From: Limnohabitans sp. WS1
Lineage (GTDB): Bacteria; Pseudomonadota; Gammaproteobacteria; Burkholderiales; Burkholderiaceae_C
Length of the DNA stretch: 64,000 nucleotides
Reading direction: 5' to 3'
Assembly: GCF_003063265.1 (NCBI RefSeq)
Contig: NZ_NERU01000011.1
Span: 78,170-142,169 of the forward strand
The position numbers and the translations under genes are program-made. Within the stretch, counting starts at the first letter, position 1. Each line of letters begins with the position of its first letter. This document shows positions 20,442 to 30,995 of this stretch, piece by piece. The notes beneath the pieces are model-generated. The model was not told the origin of the DNA. It saw nothing but the letters and a program-made list of their open reading frames with translations, and made no database searches.

Positions 20442-21544
20442 AGCGGCTTGTATTCGCCGTTTTGTGCGGATTTCTGAGTGTTGCCTGTGTCCCTGTTTCC
20501 TCACTTGGTGTGCTGTCACAGCCAAGCCAAAGCTTGCGGCAAGAGCTGTCAGACCTTGCCAAAGCGGGTGAATCGGCCGATTTGCCCGGGTATGCTTTAA
20601 GGGTTTATTCGCAAGGCCAATTGGTCTATGCCCACGACACCGGTTATGCGGGTGCGGGGTTTTCTAACTTGATTCATGAGGACACGACTTTCGAGTTGGC
20701 CTCCTTGTCCAAAATATTCACCGCTTTGGCCGTGATGCAGTTGCAGGAGCAAGGTCTCATTGAATTGCACGCACCCGTCGGCACCTACATTCGTGGTCTG
20801 CCGCGAGCGTGGCAAGGCGTGACCGTTCACCACTTGTTGTCTCACCAATCGGGTTTGCCCGACTTGATGAATCAGTGGTCCCGCAGACGCGTCAATGGTC
20901 TTGACCTGAAGGGGATGATGGCGCATTTTGAACACAATGTGCGTCTTCAGTTTGAACCCGGTACACGAGCGGCCTACAGCAACACCAACTACATTTTCCT
21001 GGCTGAATTGGTGGCGCAGGTTTCAGGCCAAGACTTTGGGGATTACCTGAAACTGCATGTTTTTGACCCCGCTGGCATGGCCTCCAGCACAGTGTCTTCT
21101 GAGCGTTGGCGTGCCATGGGCGTTTTCCATGCTTTGCCTTATGCCGAAAACAGCAAAATCCACGAGGCAGACTACAACCTGTTGGGTGCCATCAATCAAA
21201 AAAGCTCAATCCATGACCTGGCGAAATTTGTCAATGCATTGATGGACAAGCAACTGATTCGACCCGAAACACTGGCCACCATGATGGTTCCACACGCCGT
21301 TTTTGAGGATGGCAAACGTTATGGTTATGGTTGGTACATCGGTCAATTGGGGGGATGGGCCGCCATGTCGAGCACGCTGCCCGCTGCTGGTGTGGGGCAC
21401 ACAGGCAGGTTAGGGGCCTACCGAACAGCCTTGTATTTCAACAAGCAGCGCAATTTTCAATTGCTGATGCTGTCCAACGGTGGCGTCAAAACAGAAAAAC
21501 TGTTGGTGGATTTCCTGCAAAAAACGCGCACACGGTTGGAGTAA
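20438..21544 (+). CDS. Serine hydrolase, class C beta-lactamase/esterase family
   Basis: A 368-residue beta-lactamase-fold protein. S89-x-x-K92 (SLSK), the Y180-S-N182 motif and GHTG near the C-terminus form the active site of the AmpC/EstB/penicillin-binding group. The N-terminus is an export signal with a cysteine at 17, but the lipobox is imperfect. The activity may be D,D-peptidase, esterase or lactamase; being next to nagZ hints at cell-wall metabolism. Confidence 0.85.
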   Translation: MKRLVFAVLCGFLSVACVPVSSLGVLSQPSQSLRQELSDLAKAGESADLPGYALRVYSQGQLVYAHDTGYAGAGFSNLIHEDTTFELASLSKIFTALAVMQLQEQGLIELHAPVGTYIRGLPRAWQGVTVHHLLSHQSGLPDLMNQWSRRRVNGLDLKGMMAHFEHNVRLQFEPGTRAAYSNTNYIFLAELVAQVSGQDFGDYLKLHVFDPAGMASSTVSSERWRAMGVFHALPYAENSKIHEADYNLLGAINQKSSIHDLAKFVNALMDKQLIRPETLATMMVPHAVFEDGKRYGYGWYIGQLGGWAAMSSTLPAAGVGHTGRLGAYRTALYFNKQRNFQLLMLSNGGVKTEKLLVDFLQKTRTRLE

Positions 21545-21553
21545 GCAAGAGGT

Positions 21554-23110
21554 TTATTCCTGAACGTGCCGCAGGGCAGGGAACAGGATCACATCGCGGA
21601 TGCTGGCGCTGTCGGTCAGCAGCATCATCAGGCGGTCAATGCCGATGCCGCAGCCGCCTGCGGGGGGCATGCCGTATTCGAGCGCACGCACAAAGTCGTG
21701 GTCGTAGTACATGGCTTCGTCATCGCCGTCGTCTTTGGCGGCCACTTGGGCTTGGAAGCGAGCGGCCTGGTCTTCGGCGTCGTTCAACTCGCTGAAGCCG
21801 TTGCCGAATTCGCGCCCTGTGATGTAGAGCTCAAAGCGCTCGGTCACTTCGGGGCGGGTGTCGTTGGCGCGGGCCAGCGGGCTGATCTCGGTCGGGTGCT
21901 CCATGATGAAGGTCGGCTCCCAGAGCTTGTCTTCCACGGTTTCCTCGAAATAAAACACCTGCAGGCTGGCCAAACTACGCGTGGACAGTTTGTCCTTGGC
22001 TTCGCTCATGCCCAGCTTTTTCAGGGCGTTGATCAGCCACTCGGCGTTGTCGACGTTGTCACCGGCTTCGGTGTGTTTGACGATGGCTTCGCGGATCGTC
22101 ATGCGGGCAAATGGCTTGTTCAGGTCGACCGGCTTGCCGTTGTAGGTCAAATCGAGCGTGCCAGCCGCAGTCATGGCCGCGTCGCGGATCAGGCTTTCGG
22201 TGAAACCCATCAGGTCCTGGTAGTTCCAGTACGCCGCGTAGAACTCCATCATGGTGAACTCGGGGTTGTGGCGCACCGAGATGCCTTCGTTGCGGAAGTT
22301 GCGATTGATCTCGAACACACGTTCAAAGCCGCCCACCAGCAGGCGCTTGAGGTACAGCTCAGGGGCAATGCGCAAGAACATCTCTTGGTCCAGTGCGTTG
22401 TGGTGCGTCACAAACGGCTTGGCATTGGCACCACCTGGGATGGGGTGCAGCATGGGCGTTTCGACTTCCAAAAAGCCGTGCTGAACCATGAACTCGCGGA
22501 TGCCGCTCACGGCCTTGCTGCGGGCTGCAAAGCGCTTGCGGGCGGCTTCGTCGGTCATCAGGTCCACATAGCGCTGGCGGTACTTCACCTCTTGGTCGGC
22601 CACACCATGAAACTTGTCGGGCATGGGCCGCAGGCTCTTGGTGAGCATGCGGATGCTGGTCGCGTGGATCGACAACTCGCCCGTGCGGGTCTTGAACAAA
22701 TGGCCTTCCACGCCCACGATGTCGCCCAAGTCCCAGTGCTTGAACAGGGCGTACAGGTCTTCGCCCACATCGTCACGGGTCACATAGACCTGGATGCGGC
22801 CCGTGGCGTCTTGCAGCGTGGCAAAGCTGGCCTTGCCCATCACGCGCTTGAGCATCATGCGGCCTGCGACTTTGGCGGTGGTCTTGGCCACGCCTTCGCC
22901 GTTCAGTTCTTCGGCGACTTTCTCGCCATGGGCTTGGTGCAGGTTGGCGGCGTGGTGCTCGGGTTTGAAGTCGTTGGGGAAGGCCACGCCTTTGCCATCG
23001 GCCTGCGCCTGGCGCATGGCTTTGAGTTTTTCGCGGCGCTCGGCGATCAGCTGGTTTTCATCTTGTGGGGCTGGCGTTTGCGCGGCGGCAGAGGCATTTG
23101 TATCGGACAT
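21554..23110 (-). CDS. lysS: Lysyl-tRNA synthetase, class II
   Basis: Charges tRNA-Lys. OB-fold anticodon-binding domain at about residues 60-190, then the class II core with motif 1 ([20 protein letters not shown]), motif 2 ([20 protein letters not shown]) and motif 3 ([12 protein letters not shown]). 518 residues from ATG 23110; the open frame extends 25 codons upstream without family support. Converges on the serine hydrolase. Confidence 0.96.
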   Translation of the reverse strand: MSDTNASAAAQTPAPQDENQLIAERREKLKAMRQAQADGKGVAFPNDFKPEHHAANLHQAHGEKVAEELNGEGVAKTTAKVAGRMMLKRVMGKASFATLQDATGRIQVYVTRDDVGEDLYALFKHWDLGDIVGVEGHLFKTRTGELSIHATSIRMLTKSLRPMPDKFHGVADQEVKYRQRYVDLMTDEAARKRFAARSKAVSGIREFMVQHGFLEVETPMLHPIPGGANAKPFVTHHNALDQEMFLRIAPELYLKRLLVGGFERVFEINRNFRNEGISVRHNPEFTMMEFYAAYWNYQDLMGFTESLIRDAAMTAAGTLDLTYNGKPVDLNKPFARMTIREAIVKHTEAGDNVDNAEWLINALKKLGMSEAKDKLSTRSLASLQVFYFEETVEDKLWEPTFIMEHPTEISPLARANDTRPEVTERFELYITGREFGNGFSELNDAEDQAARFQAQVAAKDDGDDEAMYYDHDFVRALEYGMPPAGGCGIGIDRLMMLLTDSASIRDVILFPALRHVQE

Positions 23111-23203
23111 GTCGGGCGGTGTTTGGGGACGGTTGCGCGGGGGCGACCTGTACCTGGGTTGCAAAGAATGGTGAGACTGCGCCAAAGCGCAAAACCTGCT
23201 ATT

Positions 23204-23890
23204 TTAAGAGTTCGCAGGGGGCTTGGTGTCGGGTTTACCTTGGGATTGCGAGGAAGGCTCTGCCGGGGCCACCAGATCGCCCACAAGTTCCAGCCGCATG
23301 AGCGGCTCGTTCAGGGCAAACAGCCGGTATTTCATTTGCAAAGGCAGGGGCAGTAATTCACCCCAACGGTTGGACAGCCAACTGCAGTCTTGCAGTCGCC
23401 AGCTCTCTGACCAGTGCGGCACCACGCTGGGCCGCTGACTCAGTTGGCTCAAGGCTTCGTGCATGTGTGTGGACAAATGTTGCAAGTCGTCGGGCACTTG
23501 CACGGCGGGTTCGGGTGGCAAGGCCTGCACATGACCGAGCCAAAGGCCGTCGCTGCGTTGCTGAGTGTCTTGAATGCGGAATTTCTCCAGCCCCCGGCAC
23601 CAGACCATCACCAAGCCGGGTTGGGGCCTGTCGATGCGTTCGATCCGCACGCGGGTGCCCAAAAGTTCAAACTGCTCAGTGGGTTCGCCGGGGCGATGCA
23701 CTTCCCGGCCCTGAGTCAGCGTCACGATGCCAAAGTCGGTGCCCTTGCGTTCGCACTCACCAATCATTTGCAGGTAACGCAGTTCAAACAGTTGCAAAGG
23801 CAACAAAGCCCCGGGAAACAACACCGTAGACAAAGGGAACAGCGGCAATGGCGGCGACAAGTCATGGGGTGGAGGGGGCAGCTTGGACAT
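23204..23890 (-). CDS. LON substrate-binding domain protein
   Basis: A 228-residue protein with the Lon N-terminal domain only: LPLFPLSTVLFPG and LFELRYLQMI near the N-terminus, with no AAA or protease domain. Such stand-alone domains are widespread; the function is unknown, probably peptide binding. ATG 23890 is preferred over a start at 23923, which would collide with the divergent YggT-like gene. lysS follows downstream on the same strand. Confidence 0.85.
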   Translation of the reverse strand: MSKLPPPPHDLSPPLPLFPLSTVLFPGALLPLQLFELRYLQMIGECERKGTDFGIVTLTQGREVHRPGEPTEQFELLGTRVRIERIDRPQPGLVMVWCRGLEKFRIQDTQQRSDGLWLGHVQALPPEPAVQVPDDLQHLSTHMHEALSQLSQRPSVVPHWSESWRLQDCSWLSNRWGELLPLPLQMKYRLFALNEPLMRLELVGDLVAPAEPSSQSQGKPDTKPPANS

Positions 23891-23922
23891 CTGGGTATCA
23901 TCGCACGAGCAGGAGAACAGCA

Positions 23923-24471
23923 ATGTGGTTTCAAATGGTCAATATGGTGTTGGATGTGCTTGCGGGCTTGGTGGCGGGCACGTGTTTGCTGCGTCTTTTG
24001 ATGCAGTGGCAGCGCATATCGTTCAATCAACCTTTGGGGCGTTTTGTGTTCGCGATGACCGACTGGCTCATCCTGCCCTTGCGCAAAGTGATTCCCCCCG
24101 CCTTGTCTTGGGATTTGTCGAGTCTGGTGGGCGCCTGGCTGGTCAAGTTGGTGCAGTTTATTTTGCTTTGGCTGGTCGCAGGGGCACATGGCAATTGGGG
24201 TCTGCTGCCCCTGGTCAGCCTGGTTGGGCTGGCGCAATTGCTCGCCTCTGCCCTGAGCGCCTTGGTGCTGGTGCTGGCCATCACCTCTTGGGTCAACCCG
24301 GGCACGCCCATGCATGTCTTGGCCATGCGTTTGTGTGAGCCGTTTTTGCGCCCATTTCAGCGTGTGTTGCCTTTGATGGGCGGGATTGATTTGTCGCCCA
24401 TGGCGCTGCTGTTGGTGCTCCAATTACTCGGCATGCTGTTGTCAGGCCTGCAAATGAGCCTGATGCGCTGA
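23923..24471 (+). CDS. YggT family membrane protein
   Basis: 182 residues with four hydrophobic segments arranged as two YggT repeats (RISFNQPLGRFVFAMTDWLI and LRPFQRVLP segments mark each). YggT proteins are linked to osmotic tolerance or cell-envelope/division functions in other bacteria. AGGAG lies seven bases before ATG 23923. It is divergent from the LON-domain gene with a very short shared promoter region and ends at a bidirectional terminator. Confidence 0.85.
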   Translation: MWFQMVNMVLDVLAGLVAGTCLLRLLMQWQRISFNQPLGRFVFAMTDWLILPLRKVIPPALSWDLSSLVGAWLVKLVQFILLWLVAGAHGNWGLLPLVSLVGLAQLLASALSALVLVLAITSWVNPGTPMHVLAMRLCEPFLRPFQRVLPLMGGIDLSPMALLLVLQLLGMLLSGLQMSLMR

Positions 24472-24513
24472 AGGGGTTCTTTCCAATTTTGAGGGCGTGT
24501 GGCGGTACATGCC

Positions 24514-24547
24514 ATGACAAAGGCCCTCGAAAGAGGGCCTTTGTCAT
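24514..24547. terminator. Bidirectional terminator between the YggT-like gene and accD
   Basis: A perfect 15-bp stem (ATGACAAAGGCCCTC and its complement) capped by a GAAA tetraloop, lying between two convergent genes. A and T residues in the stem base give partial U-tracts in both directions. Confidence 0.8.
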
Positions 24548-24561
24548 CGGGTCTTGAGTGA

Positions 24562-25434
24562 TCAACTCACCGCATCGGCGGGTTGGCGTTGCAACATGGC
24601 CAAGGTGCTGGCAATGGTCTTGCGCAGTTCGCGGCGGTCACAGATGAAGTCCACAGCCCCTTTGCTTTGCAAAAACTCGGCACGCTGGAAGCCTTCGGGC
24701 AAAGTCACGCGCACAGTGCTTTCAATCACGCGCGGGCCTGCAAAGCCAATCAGGGCTTTGGGTTCGGCAATGACCACGTCACCCAAAAAGGCAAACCCTG
24801 CGGACACGCCACCCATGGTCGGGTCGGTCAGTACGCTGATGTAAGGCAGCCCCTTTTTGGCCAGACGGGTCAACGCGGCGTTGGTTTTGGCCATTTGCAT
24901 GAGGGACAGCAGGCCCTCTTGCATGCGTGCACCGCCCGTGGCGGTGAAGCAAACAAAAGGCACTTTTTGTGCGATGGCGGTTTCAACACCCCGCACAAAG
25001 CGTTCACCCACCACCGAGCCCATGGAGCCGCCCATGAAGTCGAACTCAAAACACGCCGCGACCAGTTCAATGCTGTGTACCGCACCGCCCATGACCACCA
25101 GCGCATCAGTTTCACCCGTGTTGTCCATGGCTTCTTTGAGGCGTTCGGGGTATTTGCGACTGTCCTTGAATTTGAGGGCGTCCACTGGCAAAACTTCTTG
25201 GCCAATTTCGTAGCGGCCTTCGCCGTCCAGGAAGCCATTGAGTCGGGCACGGGCACCGATGCGCAGGTGATGCGAGCAGCTGGGGCAGACGTTCTGATTT
25301 TCTTCGAGGTCGGTCTTGTAAAGCACGGTCTCGCAGCTGGGACACTTGACCCACAAACCTTCGGGCACCGTGCGGCGCTCGGCCGGGTCGGTGTGCTGGA
25401 TTTTGGGGGGAAGCAGTTTTTCTAGCCAACTCAT
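24562..25434 (-). CDS. accD: Acetyl-CoA carboxylase carboxyltransferase subunit beta
   Basis: Beta subunit of the carboxyltransferase that makes malonyl-CoA. The zinc ribbon C31, C34, C50, C53 is complete, followed by the crotonase-like core ([19 protein letters not shown]). 290 residues. It lies downstream of trpA with 75 bases between, as in many betaproteobacteria. Confidence 0.97.
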   Translation of the reverse strand: MSWLEKLLPPKIQHTDPAERRTVPEGLWVKCPSCETVLYKTDLEENQNVCPSCSHHLRIGARARLNGFLDGEGRYEIGQEVLPVDALKFKDSRKYPERLKEAMDNTGETDALVVMGGAVHSIELVAACFEFDFMGGSMGSVVGERFVRGVETAIAQKVPFVCFTATGGARMQEGLLSLMQMAKTNAALTRLAKKGLPYISVLTDPTMGGVSAGFAFLGDVVIAEPKALIGFAGPRVIESTVRVTLPEGFQRAEFLQSKGAVDFICDRRELRKTIASTLAMLQRQPADAVS

Positions 25435-25509
25435 GAGGGTTCTCCTTCAGGGGCGGATTATCGTCGAAACGCTTTTGTCATTTTTGATGACTTTGGCACG
25501 CAAGCCTGT

Positions 25510-26319
25510 TCAAGCATCCAGCGCCTGGCGGATACCGCTCAGGAACTCGGCGGCCACAGCATTGACCTGATCGGCTGGGGCCGCGTCGATCAGCTGAATC
25601 AGGCGTGAGCCGATCACCACCGCATCGGCCACGCGGCTGATGGCTTGGGCAGTCGCCGCGTCGCGGATGCCAAACCCCACGCCGACGGGCACACTGACGT
25701 GCTGTCGGATGCGCGGCAGCATCGCTTCGACCGCGTCGGTGTCGAGCGTGCCCGAGCCGGTCACGCCCTTGAGCGACACATAGTACACATAGCCGCTGGC
25801 CACCTGGGCCACCTGCTGCATGCGCTCGTCGGTGCTGGTGGGGGCCAGCAAAAAGATCAGGTCCATGCTGTGTGCTCGGAGCTTGGCGGCAAATTCCACG
25901 CACTCTTCGGGTGGGTAGTCCACGATCAGCACGCCGTCCACACCCGCTGCCGAGGCGTCGCGGATGAAGCTGTCAGCGCCGTGTTTTTGGTCGTAGCGCT
26001 CCACCGGGTTGGCGTAACCCATCAGCACCACCGGGGTGGTGCTGTTGGTTTGGCGGAACTCACGCACCATGGCCAGCACCTGCGCGGTGCCAATGCCCAA
26101 AGCCAGCGCTTTGTCACCGGCTTTCTGGATGACCGGACCGTCGGCTGACGGGTCCGAAAACGGTACCCCCAGCTCGATGACGTCGGCCCCGGCTTGGGCC
26201 ATGGCGTGCATCAGGGGGACGGTGGTGTCCGCTTGCGGAAAACCAGCCGTGACATACGGGATCAGGGCTTTGCGGCCTTGGGCTTTGAGGGCGGAGAGGG
26301 TGGTGTCGATGCGGCTCAT
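25510..26319 (-). CDS. trpA: Tryptophan synthase alpha chain
   Basis: Cleaves indole-glycerol phosphate to indole. Catalytic E49 and D60 are in [16 protein letters not shown], at the same positions as in Salmonella TrpA. 269 residues. Ten bases downstream of trpB, consistent with the obligate alpha-beta complex. Confidence 0.97.
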   Translation of the reverse strand: MSRIDTTLSALKAQGRKALIPYVTAGFPQADTTVPLMHAMAQAGADVIELGVPFSDPSADGPVIQKAGDKALALGIGTAQVLAMVREFRQTNSTTPVVLMGYANPVERYDQKHGADSFIRDASAAGVDGVLIVDYPPEECVEFAAKLRAHSMDLIFLLAPTSTDERMQQVAQVASGYVYYVSLKGVTGSGTLDTDAVEAMLPRIRQHVSVPVGVGFGIRDAATAQAISRVADAVVIGSRLIQLIDAAPADQVNAVAAEFLSGIRQALDA

Positions 26320-26329
26320 GTTTTTGCCC

Positions 26330-27613
26330 TCACTTCACAAAGTTCACAGGCTGCTCAGCGCCTTTGACCGACTGGCCTTGGCAGCTGGGTCGGCAGAAAA
26401 AGTCGGCATTCGACAAATCGGCCACAGTACCGATGTCTTTGTCACCACGGCCCGACAGGTTGACCAGGATCGACTGGTCAGGGCGCATGGTTTTGGCCAG
26501 TTTCATGGCGTAGGCCACGGCATGGCTCGACTCCAGCGCCGGGATGATGCCCTCGGTACGGCACAGGTAGTGGAAGGCTTCGAGCGCTTCTTTGTCGGTG
26601 ATGCCCACATACTCGGCGCGGCCGATGTCTTTGAGGAATGCGTGTTCGGGTCCGACGCCGGGGTAGTCCAGTCCCGCGCTCACGCTGTGGGTTTCGGTGA
26701 TTTGGCCGTTGTCGTCTTGCAGGATGTAGGTGCGGTTGCCGTGCAACACACCGGGGCTGCCCAGTTGCAGCGAGCACGAGTGCTTGCCCGAATCCATGCC
26801 TTCGCCAGCCGCTTCTACGCCGATCAGGCGGGTGTTCTCGTGCGGAATGTAGGGGTAAAAAATGCCCATGGCGTTGCTGCCACCGCCCACGCAGGCGATC
26901 ACCGCATCCGGTTGCTGCTCCGCCATCTTGAGCGACTTGAACATCTCGGGCATTTGCGTCAGGCACTCTTCGCCGATCACGCTCTGGAAGTCGCGCACCA
27001 TCATCGGGTAGGGGTGTGGACCGGCCACGGTGCCGATGATGTAGAAGGTGTTGTCCACGTTGGCCACCCAATCGCGCATGGCTTCATTGAGCGCGTCTTT
27101 GAGGGTGCGACTGCCACTTTCCACGGGCACCACGGTGGCACCCAAGAGCTTCATGCGGTAAACGTTGGGGCTTTGGCGCTTGACGTCTTCACTGCCCATG
27201 TAGACCACACATTCCAAACCATAACGGGCACAGATGGTGGCGGTGGCCACGCCGTGTTGGCCAGCGCCTGTTTCGGCAATGATGCGCGGTTTGCCCATGC
27301 GCTTGGCGAGCATGGCTTGGCCAATGGTGTTGTTGATTTTGTGGGCACCGGTGTGGTTGAGGTCTTCACGCTTCAAAAAGATTTGCGCACCGCCCATCTC
27401 ACGGCTCATCCGGGCTGCGTGGTAGAGGGGGGAGGGACGGCCCACAAAGTGCGCCAATTCGGACTTGAATTCGGCCATGAAGGCCGGATCGTGCTGGTAC
27501 TGGGCGTAAGCGGCTTTGAGCTCGTTGATGGCATGTGTCAGGGTTTCGCTGACAAAACTGCCGCCGTAGATGCCGAAATGGCCTTTGAGGTCGGGTTGTT
27601 GGTATTCGAACAT
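26330..27613 (-). CDS. trpB: Tryptophan synthase beta chain
   Basis: PLP enzyme joining indole and serine. K92 in HTGAHKINN holds [17 protein letters not shown] and [10 protein letters not shown] bind substrate and cofactor phosphate. 427 residues, slightly longer than E. coli TrpB, with a C-terminal [12 protein letters not shown] tail. Follows trpF in a trpF-trpB-trpA-accD run. Confidence 0.97.
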   Translation of the reverse strand: MFEYQQPDLKGHFGIYGGSFVSETLTHAINELKAAYAQYQHDPAFMAEFKSELAHFVGRPSPLYHAARMSREMGGAQIFLKREDLNHTGAHKINNTIGQAMLAKRMGKPRIIAETGAGQHGVATATICARYGLECVVYMGSEDVKRQSPNVYRMKLLGATVVPVESGSRTLKDALNEAMRDWVANVDNTFYIIGTVAGPHPYPMMVRDFQSVIGEECLTQMPEMFKSLKMAEQQPDAVIACVGGGSNAMGIFYPYIPHENTRLIGVEAAGEGMDSGKHSCSLQLGSPGVLHGNRTYILQDDNGQITETHSVSAGLDYPGVGPEHAFLKDIGRAEYVGITDKEALEAFHYLCRTEGIIPALESSHAVAYAMKLAKTMRPDQSILVNLSGRGDKDIGTVADLSNADFFCRPSCQGQSVKGAEQPVNFVK

Positions 27614-27699
27614 GGTGATGGCCTTGGTTGGGGCGGGGGCCGCTCGGTGCTTGCAGTGGTGAACGCTGCAGAGGGTGCCGAAGCAAGCCCTTCAATACT

Positions 27700-28407
27700 T
27701 TAAAAGGAGAGGTTGTTGTCTGCGGTGCGCACCGCTTGGACAAACTGCCGCATTTTGTCGGCATCTTTGAGGCCCTTGCTTGCCTCGATGCCAGAGCTCA
27801 CGTCAACGGCCAGAGACAGGCCGTGCGTGCGCAGTGCCCGAATGCCATCGCCCACGTTTGCAGGTGTGAGTCCACCAGACAAAACGAGGTGAGCATTGAC
27901 GTTTGGTGGCAGCAGTGACCAATTGAATGTTTTCCCGCCCCCGCCGTATCCGTCGACATGAGCGTCGAGCAAGAGGGCTTGGGCAGCGTGGTGAGTTTCG
28001 GAGAATTCTAGCAAGTCGAAGTCCTGGACTTCGGACAGGGGGATTCGGGCCGCTTTGAGGTGCGGGCGGCCTGTGAGCAGCGACATGGCTTCGCAAAATT
28101 CGGGAGACTCATCGCCATGAAACTGCAGCACAGCGCCAGGCACTTGTCTGCAAGCGGCTTGAATGCGGTCGGCATTTTCGTTGACGAACAACAGCACCGG
28201 GCACACAAAGGGGGGCAGCACGCTGGCCAGCTCGGCAGCCCTGTTCACACTCACAGCGCGAGGGCTCGGTGGGTAAAGCACAAAGCCGATGGCGTCTGCA
28301 CCCGCAGCACAGGCCGCCAGCACATCGGCTTCGCGGGTGAAGCCGCACATTTTGATGCGTGTGCGCTGCTGTACAGCGTTGCAAACTGTGGTGTTCGGTT
28401 GGGTCAT
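27700..28407 (-). CDS. trpF: Phosphoribosylanthranilate isomerase
   Basis: Amadori rearrangement in tryptophan synthesis. The general base cysteine is C21 in RIKMCGFTRE, and LLLDAHVDGYGGGGKTFNW carries the catalytic aspartate. A stand-alone enzyme, not fused to TrpC. ATG 28407 overlaps the truA stop (ATGA); three more codons upstream are open but unlikely. Confidence 0.96.
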   Translation of the reverse strand: MTQPNTTVCNAVQQRTRIKMCGFTREADVLAACAAGADAIGFVLYPPSPRAVSVNRAAELASVLPPFVCPVLLFVNENADRIQAACRQVPGAVLQFHGDESPEFCEAMSLLTGRPHLKAARIPLSEVQDFDLLEFSETHHAAQALLLDAHVDGYGGGGKTFNWSLLPPNVNAHLVLSGGLTPANVGDGIRALRTHGLSLAVDVSSGIEASKGLKDADKMRQFVQAVRTADNNLSF

Positions 28408-29189
28408 GGCAACCAATCAAAAGCCGGGGTGGTGTCGGGCAAACCCCAGTCGGGGCTGTAAATAGGGCCTGCAAAGTACAGACCGTCGGGTGAAAACGTG
28501 GGTGCAGCAGCGTCACGACTTTTGGCCAGCAAGACCTCTTGCATCCACTCGGGAGGGTGGTTGCCTTGTCCAATGGTCACCAGGCAGCCCATGATGTTGC
28601 GAATCATGTGGTGCAAAAAGGCATTGCCTTCAAACTCAAATCGCCAGTAGGCACCCTGTTTGGAAATGCGGATGTGCCGCAGTGTTTTGACAGGCGACAA
28701 CGCCTGGCAGCTGCTGGCCCTGAAGGATGAAAAATCATGTTCGCCCAGCAGGTACAAGCTGGCCTGGTGCATGGCGTCTTCGGCCAGAGGCCGGTACACC
28801 CAACCGACCCGGCCGGTTTCCAGACTGGGGCGAACGGCCGAGTCGAGCACCACATAGATGTAGCGCCTGCCCGTGGCGCTGGCGCGACAATGGAAAGAGT
28901 CAGGCATGACTTGTGCCCACTGCACTGCAATGTCAGAAGGCAAATAACGGTTGGTGCCGCGCACCCAAGACTGTGGATCGCGTTGTAAATCGGTGTCGAA
29001 ATGCACCACCTGCATGAGTCCATGCACCCCCGCATCGGTGCGGCCTGCACACAGGGTGCTGATGCGCGGCACATTGGCAAACTGGGTGAGCGCTTTCTCC
29101 AGCTTGTCTTGAACCGTCAGGCCCGAAGACTGGCTTTGCCAACCTTGGTAGGCTGAACCCGAGTAACAAACGCCCAGTGCCAGCCTCAC
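28404..29189 (-). CDS. truA: tRNA pseudouridine(38-40) synthase
   Basis: Modifies the anticodon stem. Catalytic D52 is in CAGRTDAGVHG. 261 residues. It starts with GTG overlapping the fimV stop and its own stop overlaps trpF, so fimV-truA-trpF are translationally linked. Confidence 0.96.
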   Translation of the reverse strand: MRLALGVCYSGSAYQGWQSQSSGLTVQDKLEKALTQFANVPRISTLCAGRTDAGVHGLMQVVHFDTDLQRDPQSWVRGTNRYLPSDIAVQWAQVMPDSFHCRASATGRRYIYVVLDSAVRPSLETGRVGWVYRPLAEDAMHQASLYLLGEHDFSSFRASSCQALSPVKTLRHIRISKQGAYWRFEFEGNAFLHHMIRNIMGCLVTIGQGNHPPEWMQEVLLAKSRDAAAPTFSPDGLYFAGPIYSPDWGLPDTTPAFDWLP

Positions 29190-30958
29190 CGGATTTGACC
29201 GAGCATCTGCAAGGCCCGTGATTTCAAATCTCCTGTGGCGGTCGAGGCCACAGACAAAATCAGGGCGCGTGCCAAATCGTGATCCCCTTTGGAGAGCAGT
29301 TGTTGCGCCAGATTCAATTTGTTGTTTTCGGTTTCATCGGCAGCAAGGGTCGCCGAAGGGGGGGGCACGGGCACGCTCGCCGGTGAAGGTGCCGAGGCCA
29401 TCGCATTCAAATTCAAGTCAATCGATGACATTTGGGCTGGAATACCCTGATCTGCTGGCGCAGGTGTCGCAGAGGGCTCGATGGCGCTTTCGGTGATGTC
29501 GTTGTAAGACGGCGCAAAAACATCTTCTTGGGGTTCGGTCTTTTTTCTGACCCACAACACCAAGAGCATCATCAGGCTCAAGAGCGCTGCAGCCCACAGC
29601 CAGATGTCCTTGTTTTGTTGGGTTTTTTCAAGAATGGACGAGAACAAATTGGACTCGGACGCGTCAGGGGCGGGCGCGGTGACCACCGATGCCGATGCAT
29701 CTTGAGGGGCTGAGGCAGCAAGGCCTGCAGCGGCAGGGGTTTTGCCGGAGGCCAAGGCCTCCAGGTCTTTCAGGTTCTGGTTCAGACTCTCGAGTTGGCT
29801 GGCTTTGTCGGCACTTTCACGCTGAACGGCCAATTTGGCTTCAGCACTGTCCGTGCTGACTTGGGGTTTTGACAAAGTGAGCTTGTCTTGCTGGGGTGAT
29901 TGTCCATCGACGTTTTGCACATCGACGCCCACTTTGCCCGTCATTTCGCGGGTGTTGCGAGAGCCGATCACCATGGGCGATTGCGCCAGTCGTCGGGCGT
30001 ATTCTGCAAAGTCGCGAGTCTGTGCAATCACCGTTTGACGGGCTTCACCCCGGGAAATCTGAGCTGCTTCATCCGGGGTGGGGATGCGCAATGAGGCTCC
30101 CGCCTTGATCAAATTGACGTTGTTTTCGATGAAGGCATCGGGATTGGCCTTGAGCATGGCCAAAAGCATTTGGTCCAGCGAAATGTTGGCCGCCAAATGC
30201 CGAATGGCCAATCGTGAGGCGGTGTCCCCTGGCATGACGAGCACACGGTCGCCCTCTTGAGGGTTGGCAATGGCTTTGGGTTGCGCTTGAACGGCCGGTG
30301 CCGATTCTGATGCGTTGGCCGTTGGCGCAGCGCCATTGGCTGTCCGAGCAGGGGCGGGTGGAGCCGCTTTGTTGTCGACCGGCTCAAAGCGATAAACCGG
30401 CACTTTTTGTGCATTGAGTTCGACGCTGCTGGGGTTGAGTCGTGAACTGGATGCTGTCGAACGGTTGGCGGCTGTGTCGGCTGCGTTGCCGGTCACAGGC
30501 AATTGCAATGCGGGTGCTGCGCTGGCGCTGCTTTTGTCACTGACCGAATTGAGCAGGACCGCATAGTTTTTGACCACATTACCGGTCGCCCATTGGCTTT
30601 CGATGACCAAATCGATGAAGTTGTCCTGAACGGGTGTTTTGCCATTCAAGACGATCACGGAGTTGCCATTGGCTCCGGTTCTCAGTGTGGCGGTGACCCC
30701 CCTCAAGGCGGGGTTGAATTCCATGCCGACCTTGCGGAAACTTTCGGGTGAAGCCAACTGAACACGCAAACTCTTGAGCTCTTCAGGCAAAAGCTTGGCG
30801 ATTTCGATTTCTGCACGCAAGGGCTCACCAATGGCCGACTGAAGTTGCAGTCGGCCTAATTCAAGGGCAAAAGTGGGCAAACCCCAGACAGAAACCATCA
30901 AAGCACTGATTGCTTTTACTTTGAAGCTGGTCACTCTGACCTGTTTTGATGAACCCAT
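29186..30958 (-). CDS. fimV: FimV-like pilus assembly/polar hub protein (short form)
   Basis: Envelope protein connecting peptidoglycan to type IV pili and polar factors. Signal sequence to about residue 32, the N-terminal FimV domain beginning LELGRLQLQSAIGEPL, a LysM-like region (DRVLVMPGDTASRLAIRHLA), a coiled-coil stretch, one transmembrane helix (IWLWAAALLSLMMLLVLWV), and the FimV C-terminal helical motif. At 590 residues it is much shorter than Pseudomonas FimV, chiefly in the acidic cytoplasmic part. ATG 30958 is chosen. Confidence 0.88.
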   Translation of the reverse strand: MGSSKQVRVTSFKVKAISALMVSVWGLPTFALELGRLQLQSAIGEPLRAEIEIAKLLPEELKSLRVQLASPESFRKVGMEFNPALRGVTATLRTGANGNSVIVLNGKTPVQDNFIDLVIESQWATGNVVKNYAVLLNSVSDKSSASAAPALQLPVTGNAADTAANRSTASSSRLNPSSVELNAQKVPVYRFEPVDNKAAPPAPARTANGAAPTANASESAPAVQAQPKAIANPQEGDRVLVMPGDTASRLAIRHLAANISLDQMLLAMLKANPDAFIENNVNLIKAGASLRIPTPDEAAQISRGEARQTVIAQTRDFAEYARRLAQSPMVIGSRNTREMTGKVGVDVQNVDGQSPQQDKLTLSKPQVSTDSAEAKLAVQRESADKASQLESLNQNLKDLEALASGKTPAAAGLAASAPQDASASVVTAPAPDASESNLFSSILEKTQQNKDIWLWAAALLSLMMLLVLWVRKKTEPQEDVFAPSYNDITESAIEPSATPAPADQGIPAQMSSIDLNLNAMASAPSPASVPVPPPSATLAADETENNKLNLAQQLLSKGDHDLARALILSVASTATGDLKSRALQMLGQIR

Positions 30959-30995
30959 TTTTTTCCCTGAAGATGGTTTGTCGTTGGCCTGAGAT

